From Kryptolebias marmoratus (lineage: Eukaryota > Chordata > Actinopteri > Cyprinodontiformes > Rivulidae): a DNA stretch of 64,000 nt. The translations under genes were made by a program, and so were the position numbers. Where the stretch lies: the NCBI RefSeq assembly GCF_001649575.2, contig NC_051439.1, forward strand, positions 8,580,942 to 8,644,941, in the 5' to 3' direction. The first letter of the stretch is position 1. Each line of letters begins with the position of its first letter. Shown piece after piece: positions 12,561 through 24,147 of this stretch. The notes beneath the pieces were generated by a model. It did no database searches. It worked only from the letters and a program-made list of their open reading frames with translations, and was not told where the DNA came from.

Positions 12561-12893
12561 CCTGGGATGATTGAGTCGCATCGTGGCTCCAGAGGTCGCG
12601 TCTCCGAGCCGCCGACTCCAAATGGCGAGCAAATGGGCTGAGTTCTTCAGTTGCGTTCTCGCCGCCTTCTGCAACTCAAGCGAGGGCAGACTGAGTCTTT
12701 GGAGACTCTCTCTCAGCCCCGGGCCACTGACACGCCGTGGGTTTTCCTCCTCCCCGGGTGGAAACGGGTCCTGCACGTCGTGTGGCTCCTTCAGCCTCAG
12801 TTGTACCTTTTTTAACGTCACAGAAGCCGAAGCCCCCTCCAAGCCTTTCAGTCGGTGTTCAAGGCCCGCCGCCGACATTAAATAAGAATCCAT
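12501..12893 (-). other. Unassigned open frame, 130 codons
   Basis: The frame is GC-rich and would encode a Leu/Arg/Ser-rich, potentially helical peptide (for example GPGLRESLQRLSLPSLELQK). The plus strand is also open over most of it, as expected of GC-rich non-coding DNA. No family was recognised, and no convincing splice acceptor was seen upstream, although a possible donor (CCCAG|GTGGAAG) lies in its downstream part. It lies in the hs6st1 intron beside transposon debris. It is listed only because nothing else explains its length; it is probably not a gene. Confidence 0.12.
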
Positions 12894-13009
12894 TCTTGAC
12901 CATTTTAAATCGACTCGGAGTCACTTACGTTGGCGTCGATAAATCGCTTCGAGCCTCAGACCTTTCTCAGACTACAAAGCCTCCATTTTAGCCGCCTTGT
13001 CCGACCCGG

Positions 13010-13180
13010 CAGACGCGCGTCATTTAGGATCATTTATTTGCGTCGTGCGTGTTTGTGCCATTTATTTACTCTGCCTGGTAATATTCCTGAGCCTTCATTA
13101 TAGCGGGAGCCATAACTTTGATAAATCACTTGGGCTCGGGGCCCTCACTGCTTTCACAGTATTAGAAAACTAATTGAAAT
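13010..13180. promoter_or_regulatory. Candidate intronic regulatory patch
   Basis: Unique sequence with repeated CATTTATTT and TTGATAAATCAC motifs, an ATTATAGC block and ACTAATTGAAATT, bounded on the right by low-complexity pyrimidine sequence. It has a conserved-element texture; this is inference from composition only. Confidence 0.25.
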
Positions 13181-14282
13181 TCTCTTCCGCCTCCTTCTCC
13201 TCCTCCTTTCTCCCCCTCGGTCCTTACTGCTCCTCTCTTCCTCTCTGGTTTTCATCCCCCCCCCCACACCTCCTCATTCTTTCCCTTCCAGTCTGTGTAG
13301 CAGGCCCCAAACAGCAACCATTTTTTTCCCCCCTCTGTGTGTGTTTGTGTGTGGAATGGAAGCCAAGAGGGGGAAAATGTCATCGCTGATTTAATAGGCG
13401 TATTCTTGCTCAGAGACACACAGCGGGCTCATGAAGTCGCACACAAACACACACTGCACTCTGGGGAGTGTTAAGAATCCTGATAATGTCATCATAGGAA
13501 TCTCCATAATGTAGCCCTGGTCTCCTGCAGGCTCCTGTTTGACTGCGCCTCTCCTGTCGCCGTTATTAGATAAGACGGGAGAGGATGGGATGGATGAGAG
13601 TTTAGGTTTGGGTTGATGGGATTTGGACCCCCGCCTCATCCAGCCGTGCCTGGGACGGAAAGGTCCGCCTGGTCGGTCGCCCGGGCGCTCCCAGATGCCC
13701 GCCGGATTGAGGGTTTAGTCGTTTTATTGTCCGTGATCTCCCCGCCGCCTCCAGATTTGTTTCATTTGCTGGGATCAGGGCGGGGTTACTGTGCTGTGCT
13801 GGAGCTCCCAGATGAAATTTGATTGGGCCTTTCTGTCAAGGATCTCCCAAATTGGTGCCAGATTTAGTTGTTTTGGAGCTCAGGATCTCCCTGCTGTCAG
13901 TAGATTTTATTTTTATTGTTTTGTTTTTGCTGCTCTTTACCGCTTTTATTTCTGCCCAGCAGCTCCCATTTCTTCGCAGAGAACGGCGCTCCGGCGTCCC
14001 GAGGCGCCTCGTTCTCGCAGGGGGGCTCCCTGTCGGCACACAAACGCCCCTCTGCAGACATTCCTCTGGGCGCTCGCCCCACGCTTCCCCCGCAGGCGTT
14101 GCCACACGTAGCGGCGCCGCGTGCACGCCCGCGTGCGTGCGCGTGGCTAATGAGGACGTGTTGATTGATTAGACTGCAGTAATTAGCTGGAGTGTGAAGG
14201 CCTGGAAAGGTCTCCGCTCAAGTGGGAGTGGTCCCCCTCTAGAGAGACGTTGAACTGTGCTATGCGCCATTACTTTACACAC

Positions 14283-14285
<3 letters not shown>

Positions 14286-14316
<31 letters not shown>
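14286..14316. repeat. (CA)n microsatellite
   Basis: CA dinucleotides 600 bases upstream of the first visible hs6st1 exon. Further CA/GT tracts in the next introns lie near 15265-15283, 15617-15640 and 15757-15775. Confidence 0.95.
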
Positions 14317-14317
<1 letters not shown>

Positions 14318-14920
14318 ACATAAACAGTCCCGTTCAAATCTCGGATGCAGGATGAGTCATCTCTCCGAGGCAGACCTAATACTCGGTGCCAGTGTGAAGC
14401 GGGAGGAAGTGTGTGCGTCGCAGTCTGAGACACAAGGATGCTTTGCAGCGCCGCGATGTGTGTGCCGCAGAGGGAGGTGTGCTTGTGCCAGCAGTTTTCT
14501 TTTTTTTTTTTTTTCCCTCCCTGCACACTGTGGCCTCTACGCCGACTTGATCCGCCGCCTCGCAAATCAACTGCGCCCACCCTCCCCTCCCCCGCGCTCT
14601 TCACTCTGAGTTTCACTTCCTGTCTCCCAGCGAATCTCGTCTGTGCAGGAGGAAGCTGATTTTAATTGTTTTTTAGAAAAATGGAAATAATAATGGACTC
14701 AGCATGACAGCCTCGGTCTCTTGGCCTGAGTTGGCAGGATGGCGACCAAACGTTTGGTGCAAAGCGTTGCGAACAGTGCCACCACATGGCCGGCTGTAGA
14801 ACTACACGCGATTTGTTTTCGTTTCTTTTTTGCTCGACTTTCGTCTCTGTAGGACAACTTCTAACCTTTCTCCCCTTTTTTTTTTTTTTCCTTTTTCCCC
14901 CTCGTCCGTTCGCCCGACAG

Positions 14921-15143
14921 GAAGTTCTACTACATCACTCTGCTGAGAGACCCCGTGTCCCGCTACCTCAGCGAGTGGAGGCACGTGCAGCGGGGAGCCA
15001 CGTGGAAGACCTCGCTGCACATGTGCGACGGGCGGACGCCGACGCCCGAGGAGCTGCCTTCCTGCTACGAGGGCTCGGACTGGTCGGGGTGCACGCTGCA
15101 GCAGTTCACGGACTGTCCGTACAACCTGGCCAACAACAGACAG
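14921..15143 (+). CDS. hs6st1: hs6st1 exon with PAPS-binding motif
   Basis: The acceptor follows a long T/C tract ending CCGACAG; the donor is CAG|GTGCGT. The exon begins with the last base of a codon and ends in phase 0 after NLANNRQ. Readthrough into the intron would give VR then stop, mimicking the true next residues VRM, which could mislead a frame-based prediction. Confidence 0.93.
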
Positions 15144-18027
15144 GTGCGTTAACGGCAGGCGGTGAAACGTGGCGATCTAGTGAAGCCGGTTCTCCCCGGC
15201 ACAGCGTGGAGAACCAACATGCTCAGCACTTCAGTTTAATTTGGAACATCTTCCTTTATATGAAACACACACACACACACACAAAAAAAAGAAAAAACAG
15301 CCACTTTCAGGCACTTATCTTCAGCTAACCGGCGCCTCCGCTCTTCAAATTGCCGTTCACGTCTTCAGAGGGAACTCTCAAATACATTAATACAAGGAAA
15401 ACGCTGCGCAGGTGAATTCGGAGCCGCCTTGAAATAAAAGGGAGCCAGGTGGGCGGGAGGAGCCGCGCACGCGGCGGAACGCACGAGCAGCCGGGAGTTC
15501 GCCCGCTGGCCACAAACACAGCAAATTCACACCTTCTTCTCTCGCGCTATCTCAGTCTCCCACCTCGGCGTGTTGACCAGCTTATCTCATCTGAACCCGA
15601 GGGTTGGATTACTGACACACACACACACACACACACACACTGGAAAGCATCCTGGTTGAAACCCTTTGACACACGTAGAGCTCAGATCAGAATCTGAAAG
15701 TTGCGTTTTATTGGCTAAATTATGGCTAAATTTGCTCAATTTCTGAGCAGGCTCTGTGTGTGTGTGTGTGTGTGTGGATGGGGGGGGCTTTATTTCAAGA
15801 AGTATGTTAATTAATAATGATGGTGCTTGGAAAGCCTCACAGATTGATGTTCTGAGTTTCGAGTCCAAAGAAAAACAGAATTCCTCCCGTTAATCGAATG
15901 TCTCTTTTAGCGCTGGGGTTTATCCGCAGCATTTGTTGGGAACTGGCACGAGGGAGGCGTTTCGTCTGATGCGCGGACGCTGGGTGGCAGCGGTTGGTTT
16001 TGGTTTTGCAGACTTCTGAAAGCTGCACTTTGAGCTCTAAGTCCTGTCGGTTTTCGTCTGCATCCATCGCCGTGCCGTCACGCACGGATGCCGTTAAACC
16101 GGCTCTTTTATGTTTACATTAGCTGAAGTTTTGCGTTGGACATCGTGAATACAAGAAGTTCAAGCACCAGAGGCAGCAATAAATCATTAACGTACAGCGT
16201 GGATCAGACTGATAAAGTCCCAAATATGTCGATTTTTTAAATTATCTCTGATGTTTTGAGGTGCTTTAAAAATTGCATTTGGCTCTCAGATTATCTGACG
16301 GACCCCCCTGTCCTCTGTCCACAGGTGCGAATGCTGGCGGACCTGAGTCTGGTCGGCTGCTACAACATGTCCACGGTTCCGGAGAAGAAGAGGGCCCAGC
16401 TGCTGCTGGAGTCGGCCAAGAAGAACCTGCGAGACATGGCCTTCTTCGGCCTGACAGAGTACCAGAGGAAAACCCAGTTCCTCTTTGAACGGACCTTCAG
16501 GTTGCGCTTCATCAGGCCGTTCATGCAGTACAACAGCACGCGGGCCGCCGGCGTGGACCTGGACAACGCCACGGTCAGTCACGGCGCGCCTCTGAGCCCC
16601 GCTAGAAAGGCACATCAGCGCACCGCGGTCTGTGCCGAACGAACAAACCACGTCAGCCTGATGTGTTCGTTCTTGAAACGTTAAAAAGGGAAATAATTAG
16701 CAAAGAAAAAAAGGTGTTAAATACAGGAAAAAGGAGAAACGGAGTCAACTCTCTGGTCTTCTAATTGCTGTAAAACAAACTGGGATAACAACCAGCAGCT
16801 TTTAACACATTCTTCACACTTTGATTGGTCCAGTGTGGGAGTTCTTAAGCTCCATTTCCTGGAGATTTTTTTTCCTTTTTTTTCCTTCCCCCAGCACAAA
16901 ACAGATTGGTGATTCATCCATCAAACTCAGCTGCTTGGAGAGAAGTAAAATATGCACAGCTGTGAGCCTCTGGAACGGACGACCAGTGGTTCTTATTACC
17001 AAAAAAAAAAAAAACGGAAGGTTTTTACATTGCAAGATTGTTAGATATTCCCAGTAACATCCAACTAAGTCATTGAGTTTCTTTAAAAGAGATATTTACC
17101 TGAAACCGTTGGGTCTTCGGAATGGTCCGAACGGAAGCTCCCAACTGGGACGCGCGCACAGCTCAGGTCAAACACGTTCCCCCCTCCGGGTTGGATTCCC
17201 GCGCAGCTGAGGACTGATTTCGGTAAAGCCGGCTGCATTACGCGAGCTAACACATTCGGGTTGTGGCTACAAAACGCGCTCCTCCTGAGGCTCTGAAAGC
17301 ACTTGGAACGACTCCGGACCACCAACAGTCTGGGGGGTTTTGTGTCCGTCGTGTCAGGCGGACATTCGCGCGGTTTAAATTTTCAGTCTGCCACACCTTA
17401 ATGCTAGCGTCAGTCTTTCGCCTGTTCCCTTTTTTTTTGTTGTTGTTGTTGTTAACCACGTTTAGCTTGCCTGTACATTCAGCACAAACTTCACTGATAG
17501 AAAATCTAAAATCTTTATCCCGTTTCCTCCCTTTTAGAAACGACGGCTAAGAAAAATAAACGAGCAGCTCATTTGTTCTGTTATTTTAGTCGAGAACGAT
17601 TATTTTCAGTCTCCTCTCCCGTTTTTCCATTTTTTTCTCCTCCTCGCCCAACTTCGGGGGCAAATGTAAACGCTTGTTCTGCCCTCCCCCGCAGGTGCAG
17701 CGCATCGAGGAGCTGAACGAGCTGGACATGGAGCTGTATGACTACGCCAAGGACCTGTTCCAGCAGCGCTACCAGTACACCCGGCAGAAGGAGCGGCGGC
17801 AGCAGCGCATCAGGAACCACATGCAGCAGGGCCGCCAGGGCCAGGGCCTCGGCCTCGGCGTGGGCCTGTGGCCGTCCCGCGGCCGGACGATGTCGGAGTC
17901 CATGCAGGAGGACCGGGAAGGGGAGCGGGTGGAGCGGGAGGAGGGCGAGGAGGGCGGCAGGACGGAGGAGGCGGGCGCCCGGCTCCCCACCGAGGACTAC
18001 ATGAACCAGATCATCAACCGCTGGTAG
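14921..18027 (+). CDS. hs6st1: Heparan-sulfate 6-O-sulfotransferase 1, 3' part (three exons)
   Basis: This enzyme transfers sulfate from PAPS to the 6-OH of glucosamine in heparan sulfate, in the Golgi lumen, shaping FGF, VEGF and Wnt co-receptor binding. Coding exons: 14921-15143, 16325-16573 and 17695-18027 (TAG 18025-18027); phases are consistent (1 nt + 74 codons, 83 codons, 110 codons + stop). The first exon opens with KFYYITLLRDPVSRYLSEW, the PAPS 3'-phosphate-binding motif. CYEGSDWSGCTLQ, RAQLLLESAKKNL, FIRPFMQYNSTRA and the C-terminal LPTEDYMNQII favour HS6ST1 over HS6ST2/3. NMS, NST and NAT sequons are visible. The N-terminal exon (anchor, 5'-phosphosulfate loop) is missing and should lie left of the window. 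Teleosts can have two hs6st1 paralogues; I cannot say which this is. Confidence 0.93.
16325..16573 (+). CDS. hs6st1: hs6st1 middle exon
   Basis: The acceptor is CTGTCCACAG and the donor ACG|GTCAGT, phase 0 at both ends. It encodes 83 residues starting VRMLADLSLVGCYN and ending VDLDNAT. Confidence 0.92.
17695..18027 (+). CDS. hs6st1: hs6st1 last coding exon
   Basis: The acceptor is CCTCCCCCGCAG. It encodes VQRIEELNELDMELYDYAKD and then RYQYTRQKERRQQRI. A Gly/Gln/Leu and then Arg/Glu-rich low-complexity tail of about 50 residues follows, before the conserved end PTEDYMNQIINRW and TAG. The tail is GC-rich and differs from the shorter tail of mammalian HS6ST1. Confidence 0.93.
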   Translation: MQRIEELNELDMELYDYAKDLFQQRYQYTRQKERRQQRIRNHMQQGRQGQGLGLGVGLWPSRGRTMSESMQEDREGERVEREEGEEGGRTEEAGARLPTEDYMNQIINRW

Positions 18028-21000
18028 CAGCAGAACAAACAACGGGACGGCCATATGTAATGTGAAATTCTCACACACACACACGCACGCACACACACAT
18101 CCACGGAAAGCGCCGCCTGCTTCAAAAGACCCCAAAAAGCCCCCCCGACGACAGACTCGCAGAGACGGGGGGGCAGCAGGAATCTGAGTGGGTTGCTATA
18201 GAAACCGGAGCCTGGCAGATCGCATCAGCTCTCGTTGTTGAGCTTTGCCCAGTTGTTATTGGCGCCTGCTTGCCCCCTTCCCCCTCCTCCGAACGCCACC
18301 TTTCCCTGTCGCCGCCATCATCGTTACTTCCCGAGCGGTGCAGCGAGAAAACGGAGGGGGGGCAGGGGGGCGTTTCTGTGAAAGTTGCCGACAACGGAGT
18401 CTCTCGGCTCCCGTCCGCCGCGCTTCTCCTCCTCTCGCGTTCAAACCCCCACCCGAACTGACTTCAAGTCGGCGAACCGGGGCAGGGGGGGTCCAGTTTC
18501 AGACAAACTGGGGGCGCCGGGAAGGACAGAACCGAAGGAAGACAACAGGTGGGACTACTTGAGAAACTGCATCAGGACTCAGTTGTGCATTAAGAGCTTC
18601 GTGCTTACATGAAATCAGCCATCTCATCCATGCTTCGGTCCTGAATCCGTCTGGTTTTTATTTTTAAAATCTGATTTTATTTCTATGTCTTGCTTTGTTA
18701 TAAAGCAGAATTGTAATAACACTGAGACCAACATTGCTGCCTAAAGAAAAGTGATTCCTTTATGTCTTTTTTCTTTTTTTTAAATTGTTTTATAAGCAGA
18801 AAGCTAAAGGGTTGGATTGATGAACAATGGACCATAGCCATTACTGAAGCCTTGCTTCTTTTCTTTTTTTTTTTTTTTTTTTTTCTTTTTAAGGGAGTGG
18901 GGAGGGGGTGACAGTTTTCTGATAAAGGTTCCCAAAGCTCCTGTCGCTTAACAAGTTCATTATTTCTCCTTCTTTTTGGGGGTCTCAGCCCTGCGGAGGA
19001 TGACAGCCAATTATAGAAGCCGGATCTCGCATAGGTGCGAGGAGGTGGTGGAGGGGGAGGGGAGGGGGGTGTCTGCTGTAGGTTGTTGCCAGGAACCGTG
19101 CGGCACGAACGGCAAGCGCTTTGGAAGCCTTAACTCAGACAAACGCTCGAAACGGGAGCTGCGAAACCACCGGTCACCATGGCGACGTGAGCCCTTAATG
19201 CAGTGGGTGGCATTTTAAGCTCGCTCTCTCTCTCTCTCTCTCTCCTTTTTCTTCTTCTTCTTCTTCTTTTTCGGACTGCGTTGTGAAAGCAGCAACCTTA
19301 TACGGGCGGCCCCGGCCCCCCCGCCTCCACGCGGAGGGCAGACACAGCCCTGGTGACCCGCAGCGTCCCCCTGCAGGGCGGACGGGCCCCCGTGTGCCGG
19401 AGTCATAGTAAGCAGAGTTATTCGCCAGATATTATGTCGGCATTATACTACAGTCATTTTCTTTGACTACTTGTTAAGTCTTGAGCGTGTGTGTTTGTGT
19501 GTGTGTGTGTATACAGTATGCCAGATCAGTGTACGCCTTTGTAAATAGTGTGACTGACCGACAGAGGATGTTTCTCATGAATGATTTGTCTCACGACCAG
19601 TTACTTGGTTTCTGTTATTTTTTTCTCGGGAGGTGGAAGGTGATGCAGCAGCAGCATGACCCAAATGTGTGACCCGTCCCCTCGATGCAAGCCAATAATA
19701 TCCCCCCGTCCCCCCGTTTTTCCTGTTCGTCTCACGTCTCTCCTTCCCGTGGCGTGTTTGCATACCAGGACTGAATCGCTCGACCCGCCTAAAGTTGTCA
19801 TTTTTTATTGTTAAATTTCTCGACCTCTAGTTTTGTTTTTTGTTAACAGCGCCCATTTATGAGACGCGTAGCGTCTCGCTTGCTGCCTTTTGTGCCGGAG
19901 TTTTAAAAAAAAACATTTGAGATCCGATTGTGACATGAGAAATGAGGACGTTCTAGTCGTTTTGCTCGCACCTTCCGAACGACATTCCGCGCCATCTCGA
20001 TGCGTTGAGGTTGACGCTCAGCTACCACCCCCATCGAGTTTTAGTCCGGCGTCTGTAAACCCGGCCGAGCTGGAGCCATTTTTTTTGTGTTGGGTGAAGT
20101 CAACGAGCCGTGGAGACCCTCTCGAATCGAGCCGACTCTGTAAGTGAATCAGGTGTAGAGGTACGTCTGATGATTACACTCATTAAAAATCCATCCAGTG
20201 GTTTACGACATATTTTGCTAACAGACACAGGCAAAAGCAATGCGGCCCCTTCATTTTTTTTTTCATGCAACTTGACTTTCCTGCAAGGAAACTGTTGAAT
20301 GAAATCCCAAAACTCTGAAGTCCCCGAACAGAAGGCGACCCGTCGGCTGCAGGCGATAAACCGTTTTGCGTCCGTCTGCGTCTGGCCCAGGGATTGTTGG
20401 GAGCCAATTACGGCGGGGCGGACTTATCGGGTTAGAAAAGCACAGGGCGCAAATTACACCCCCCGGCTAGAAAAATTGATATTTAAAGCGATCAAATTAA
20501 CACTTTGTGACCGTGCAAGAAAACAACGGAATCGGCTCGGTTTCGTGCCTCCCTGTTTTTGGACGTTTGACTCGGATCTGCGAAGTGCTCTGACTGAAGC
20601 TGAATGTAGCTGGTGCAGTTTTGTGGCGTACGACGGCTTCTCCTGAAAGCCGAACCAACTGACTGGGCGGGTCGATTTTACAGTCGTGGGATCGACTCAG
20701 TCTTCAAATCAGGGCGGCACGGGGAGGAGAGAGCCCCTCCAGTCGTCGTCGTCGTCGTCGTCCTTCTTTTCGTGTAGCTCTCCCAATAATGCAATAAGGA
20801 CAGAGGAACGGATGCGGGACGAGGGATCCTCCCTATACATATTAGCTTCCCCCCTCCCTCTCCGTCGTCGTGTTTCATTTCTGAAACTGGAGACTTGAGA
20901 ACACTGCAGGTCCGGGCGTTTTCGTGCCCACAATTTTATTTTTAATTTCTTTTTAGTGTCTGCGATCGGGCTCCGAACCAGTCTGCGGTTTTGTGGGTCG

Positions 21001-21520
21001 CACAGCAGAAAGGAAAAACCCGACCATTTTTAAAATATATATATATTATTTTCAGAGTTCCAGTTTTAAATCTGACTCGAGGCGGAGCTCCTTGTGTCTG
21101 AGCAGAATGACTGACATCATTCCAGAAGCCGACGCCGTAAAAAAAGGCTGCTTTTGTTTGTTTCCACGTCTTTATTCAACGTCTCGTCTCTGTGAACATG
21201 AACAAATAGGTACCGCTGCCATCAAACTCCTTTCAGGACGTGTTAAAGAGCGTGAAAGGGATTTGTTTTTTTGTTTTTTGTTTTTTATTTGTGTGCAGTT
21301 TGTCTCTGCCTCCATATGTATGCATCGCTCTGGGTTGGTTTTCCTACGATTGCAAAGACGAATCATCAAGCCACCGATTAAAATATTTCATTTTTACACG
21401 CCTGCCTCTGTTGTCATTAATACCTGTCCGCTCTGAAGTGCTGGTAATCTCTCTGTAATCTTTGTTTGCTGCTTTAATTTGATAAAAGCAATAATTCTTA
21501 AATAAAAGACTTCAGATTAA
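18028..21520 (+). other. hs6st1: Putative hs6st1 3' UTR
   Basis: No coding exon is apparent between the hs6st1 stop and about 21520. The sequence is mostly unique, U-rich in transcript sense, and has the texture of a long vertebrate 3' UTR, with CT/CTT tracts near 19216-19272 and a GT tract near 19488-19511. No canonical AATAAA was noticed on the plus strand before 21501. The end point is inferred and could be much earlier if a variant signal is used. Confidence 0.45.
21501..21506 (+). terminator. hs6st1: Candidate hs6st1 polyadenylation signal
   Basis: AATAAA follows an AT-rich stretch; an ATTAAA lies near 21378. It is the first canonical signal I noticed downstream of the stop codon, about 3.5 kb away. 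Confidence 0.35.
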
Positions 21521-21767
21521 TGAGGTTAAATGGAGAAATCCCTATAATTTAAAACACTATCAGACTGAAGATACTGTATGTATTCACCAATCTCTCCCCG
21601 TCTATTACCATCAGAAGCTATGTAATTTGTTACATAAGGTCCAGATGTGCCTGTTGTACCAGAATCAACTCCAGTCCAACGGCTCCAAGTAGTGACGGCT
21701 TCTACTGAGCAAGTATAAAAAAATAAAAAATCCCAGAACTCCGAACATCCCATGGAGCTCCGGTAAA

Positions 21768-21960
21768 TCCGTCCATCCACTTTCTTTACCCACTTCTCCT
21801 TTCCGGGTCGCGGGGAGCTGGTGTCTATCTCCAGCAGTCACTGTTCAAGAGGTGGGGGGACACCCTGGACAAGTCTCCAGTCCATTACGAGGACACATGG
21901 AGACAAACGAGACAAAGAACCATTCATTCTCCCATTAGAGTTTCCAGTAAATAGCAAACG
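21768..21960 (+). repeat. TCCATCCA-type dispersed fish repeat, copy 1
   Basis: It contains CCATCCACTTTCTTTACCC, TTCCGGGTCGCGGGGAGCTG, CAGCAGTCACTG, GACACCCTGGACAAGTC and GGAGACAAACGAGAC in order. The same order occurs in a second copy at 36345-36515. The family is very common in teleost genomes; I cannot assign it to a class from this sequence. Confidence 0.7.
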
Positions 21961-22394
21961 GGGGGGGAGAGATTTTGCGATCACAGCGAACCTGCCAGTC
22001 CGGATGTGTTCTGTCCACCAAAACTGATGGACCAGATGAGGAGGACGGTATTTAGAGACATGTTCCAGAGGCCAAAGACAGTCCTGATGGATCTGTCCAC
22101 AGGACAGCTACAGAGCTGCACAGATCCGGTCTTTGTGGAAGACGAACCTTCAGGCCGTCGACGACAACGCAGAGTCTGGTAGAGCTGGTGAATTCGCTTC
22201 ACTTTATGGACTCTGGTTATTCAGAGTCGATCATTTTGGTGATCCGGGTCACTCAAGTCGGACACAGTAAGGGTTTGTTTTTTTTTTACCCGACTTATTT
22301 GACTCAGCAGTGTTACTGGGGATTCAACTGCAAACTCACGGACTTGGCGGCTGTCTGCCAGAGGACGTGAAGGCTCCGGGATAATGGTGACCTC

Positions 22395-22490
22395 GGATTT
22401 GTGAGTCTGCCTCAAACCTACCGCTGCTCACCATGCTGAGAACACCATCCCTACAGTGAAGCATGGTGGCGGCAGCATCATGTGTGGTTG
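22395..22490 (+). mobile_element. Tc1-like transposase fragment
   Basis: CCCTACAGTGAAGCATGGTG and the next bases encode VKHGGGSIM in one frame, the block before the second catalytic Asp of fish Tc1-like transposases. The flanks are frame-broken, and homology fades after about 22490. This is a relic. Confidence 0.55.
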
Positions 22491-22840
22491 TCCTTCCGGC
22501 TTGCGTCGCAGTTTTCACCCCTCAGGTTGCTGCCCTTCTGCCCGCAGACTGATCTGTAACTCGAGCCGCGGCACCGCCACCCCCGGGAGTCCTGACGACG
22601 GCCTCGGCCCTGTCGGCGGTGATCTACGGCACCGATTCCATCCGCAGACGCCGTCGGACTGCGGCGCGCGGCCCCGAATGTCCCTCTCCCTTTGCCGGTG
22701 GGCGGGTGATCGATTGACGACGACAGGATGGCAGGGATGTAATTCCCTGTCCTTGGATGCAGAGGAGCCGAGCCCTTCGACAGATTTCATCGCACAGCAG
22801 TAACCTCAACTCTGAACCCCCCCCCCCCCCCCCCCCCCCC

Positions 22841-22913
22841 NNNNNNNNNNNNNNNNNNNNNNNNNNNNNNNNNNNNNNNNNNNNNNNNNNNNNNNNNNNN
22901 NNNNNNNNNNNNN
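22841..22913. other. Assembly gap after a poly-C tract
   Basis: 73 N preceded by 24 consecutive C (22817-22840). A C/G homopolymer that defeated assembly is the likely cause. Confidence 0.98.
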
Positions 22914-23439
22914 CCTCGAGGCAGGGTGGAAAAATAATTTGCCCGGGCAGTGACAGCTGAAGGCACAGAGAGGAGCGAGGTGATTAGGAGTCAGACAGGG
23001 TCTTTATGTAAGATCGGGGAACAGAACACGAAAGAAACGGGAGTTGAAGCAGGGGGGGGGGCAGCTTCTCCGTCAGCTGGGGAAGGGTGTATTAAACTGA
23101 ACACAGCCTTTAATCCTCCCTGTAGCTCTGGGATGCTGTCATTCCAAGTGCAGCTGGACTGAGCAAACATTAGCAGCTCAGCTCCTGCAGATGTGAGCGT
23201 TTCAGAGAAAGCGCTAACTTCATCCTGCTCTGGAGGAGGGGGCTGTACAAATCCAGCTGTGGTCCGGCATCAGCGAGCTCATGCTTATTGCATGCAAACA
23301 AAAGCTCATACCAGATTGGGCCTTTTTTTTTTTGGTTGTTTGTTTCTTGTTGAGTCCTTTCCAGCAGATGTCAGGGCGTAGACTTCCAGTAACCCGCGTC
23401 GTAAGGGAGGGGGAGGGGGGCGGCGGCGGCGAGAGAGCG

Positions 23440-23610
23440 CAGGCCACACGTTGGCCTTTGCGTTACATTAAAAATGATTAGATTGGACATCCAGGCCTGC
23501 TGTCTGACCTTCCACTGCGGGTCTGGTTAATCTCCCAGGTCAGCGGGATGACCTCATGTAAAACTGCAGAGCCGGGTTCAAGAATGCAGTGAGAGCTCAT
23601 ACCGAGGAGT
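23440..23610. promoter_or_regulatory. Candidate conserved non-coding patch
   Basis: Unique sequence with AAAAATGATTAGATTGG, TGGTTAATCTCCC and GGGATGACCTCATG (nuclear-receptor half-site-like GGTCA/TGACC). It has no repeat similarity within the window. Inference from texture only. Confidence 0.25.
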
Positions 23611-24147
23611 CCCACCCAAATTGACTGAAGGGATAGGTCGGATTTTTTATTTTTAAAGTAGGTTTCTGTTAAAAAGTAAGGGGGAAAAAAAGCATTTTCT
23701 GCTAAAATGCTGAGCGCAGAAGCTGAAACGAGCAGAGAAAAAGGAAAGTCATCGAAACCGCAGCTAATATCAGCTAAGGATATGGCAAAAACCCTAGCTA
23801 AAAGCTAAAACTAGCACAAGTGTAGCTGAGCAAAAATTTGCAAGAAGGGAGCATAAGAAGAAATGAAGAGCTCTGTGTTTCTGTGGACAGTATTTTGTTA
23901 ATAATTAAAAAAGTATTTAAAAAAATTACAAATATTAAAGGTTATCTCTGTAGCACGCTATACCCAGCTGAGCACAAAGTCTGCTGAAGTAGTTTGGTTG
24001 CAATAAAAGGAACAGAAGAAACTACAAACAGGAAAGAAAATAGAATGGATGATGAATCAGCATGATCATCTTACCTGTTGCAGATGGCTCTGTGAACGGA
24101 TCAGGGCTGTTTTATAAACCTTTACGTCACCAACAGTTTTACTTTAC

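Larger units (their letters stand above)
18..14920 (+). other. hs6st1 intron (part), 5' of the first visible exon
   Basis: No coding exon of hs6st1 or of any recognised gene was found here. The stretch precedes an exon that starts in the middle of the sulfotransferase domain, so at least its right part must be intron; the whole is probably the large first intron. It holds CA, CT, TTC and GCTAAA simple repeats, several copies of a dispersed repeat (about 2090-2430 and 9290-9545), a Tc1-like relic (10214-11262) and an assembly gap. Unique patches with homeodomain-like ATTA motifs (about 3030-3180, 4200-4330, 6340-6540, 13010-13180, 14140-14220) could be enhancers. Open frames here are mostly low-complexity translations. 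Confidence 0.7.

Noticed and set aside
14786..15328. 180-codon plus-strand frame over the first visible hs6st1 exon
   Set aside because: It is in the wrong frame relative to KFYYITLLRDPVSRYLSEW and runs through a poly-T tract and a CA repeat.
17581..18135. 184-codon minus-strand frame opposite the last hs6st1 exon
   Set aside because: It is a mirror of a GC-rich coding exon; the plus strand encodes the conserved sulfotransferase C-terminus.
22456..22803. 115-codon plus frame starting MKHGGGSIM as a possible gene
   Set aside because: Only its first residues match a Tc1 transposase; the rest is unrelated GC-rich sequence ending at a poly-C gap.
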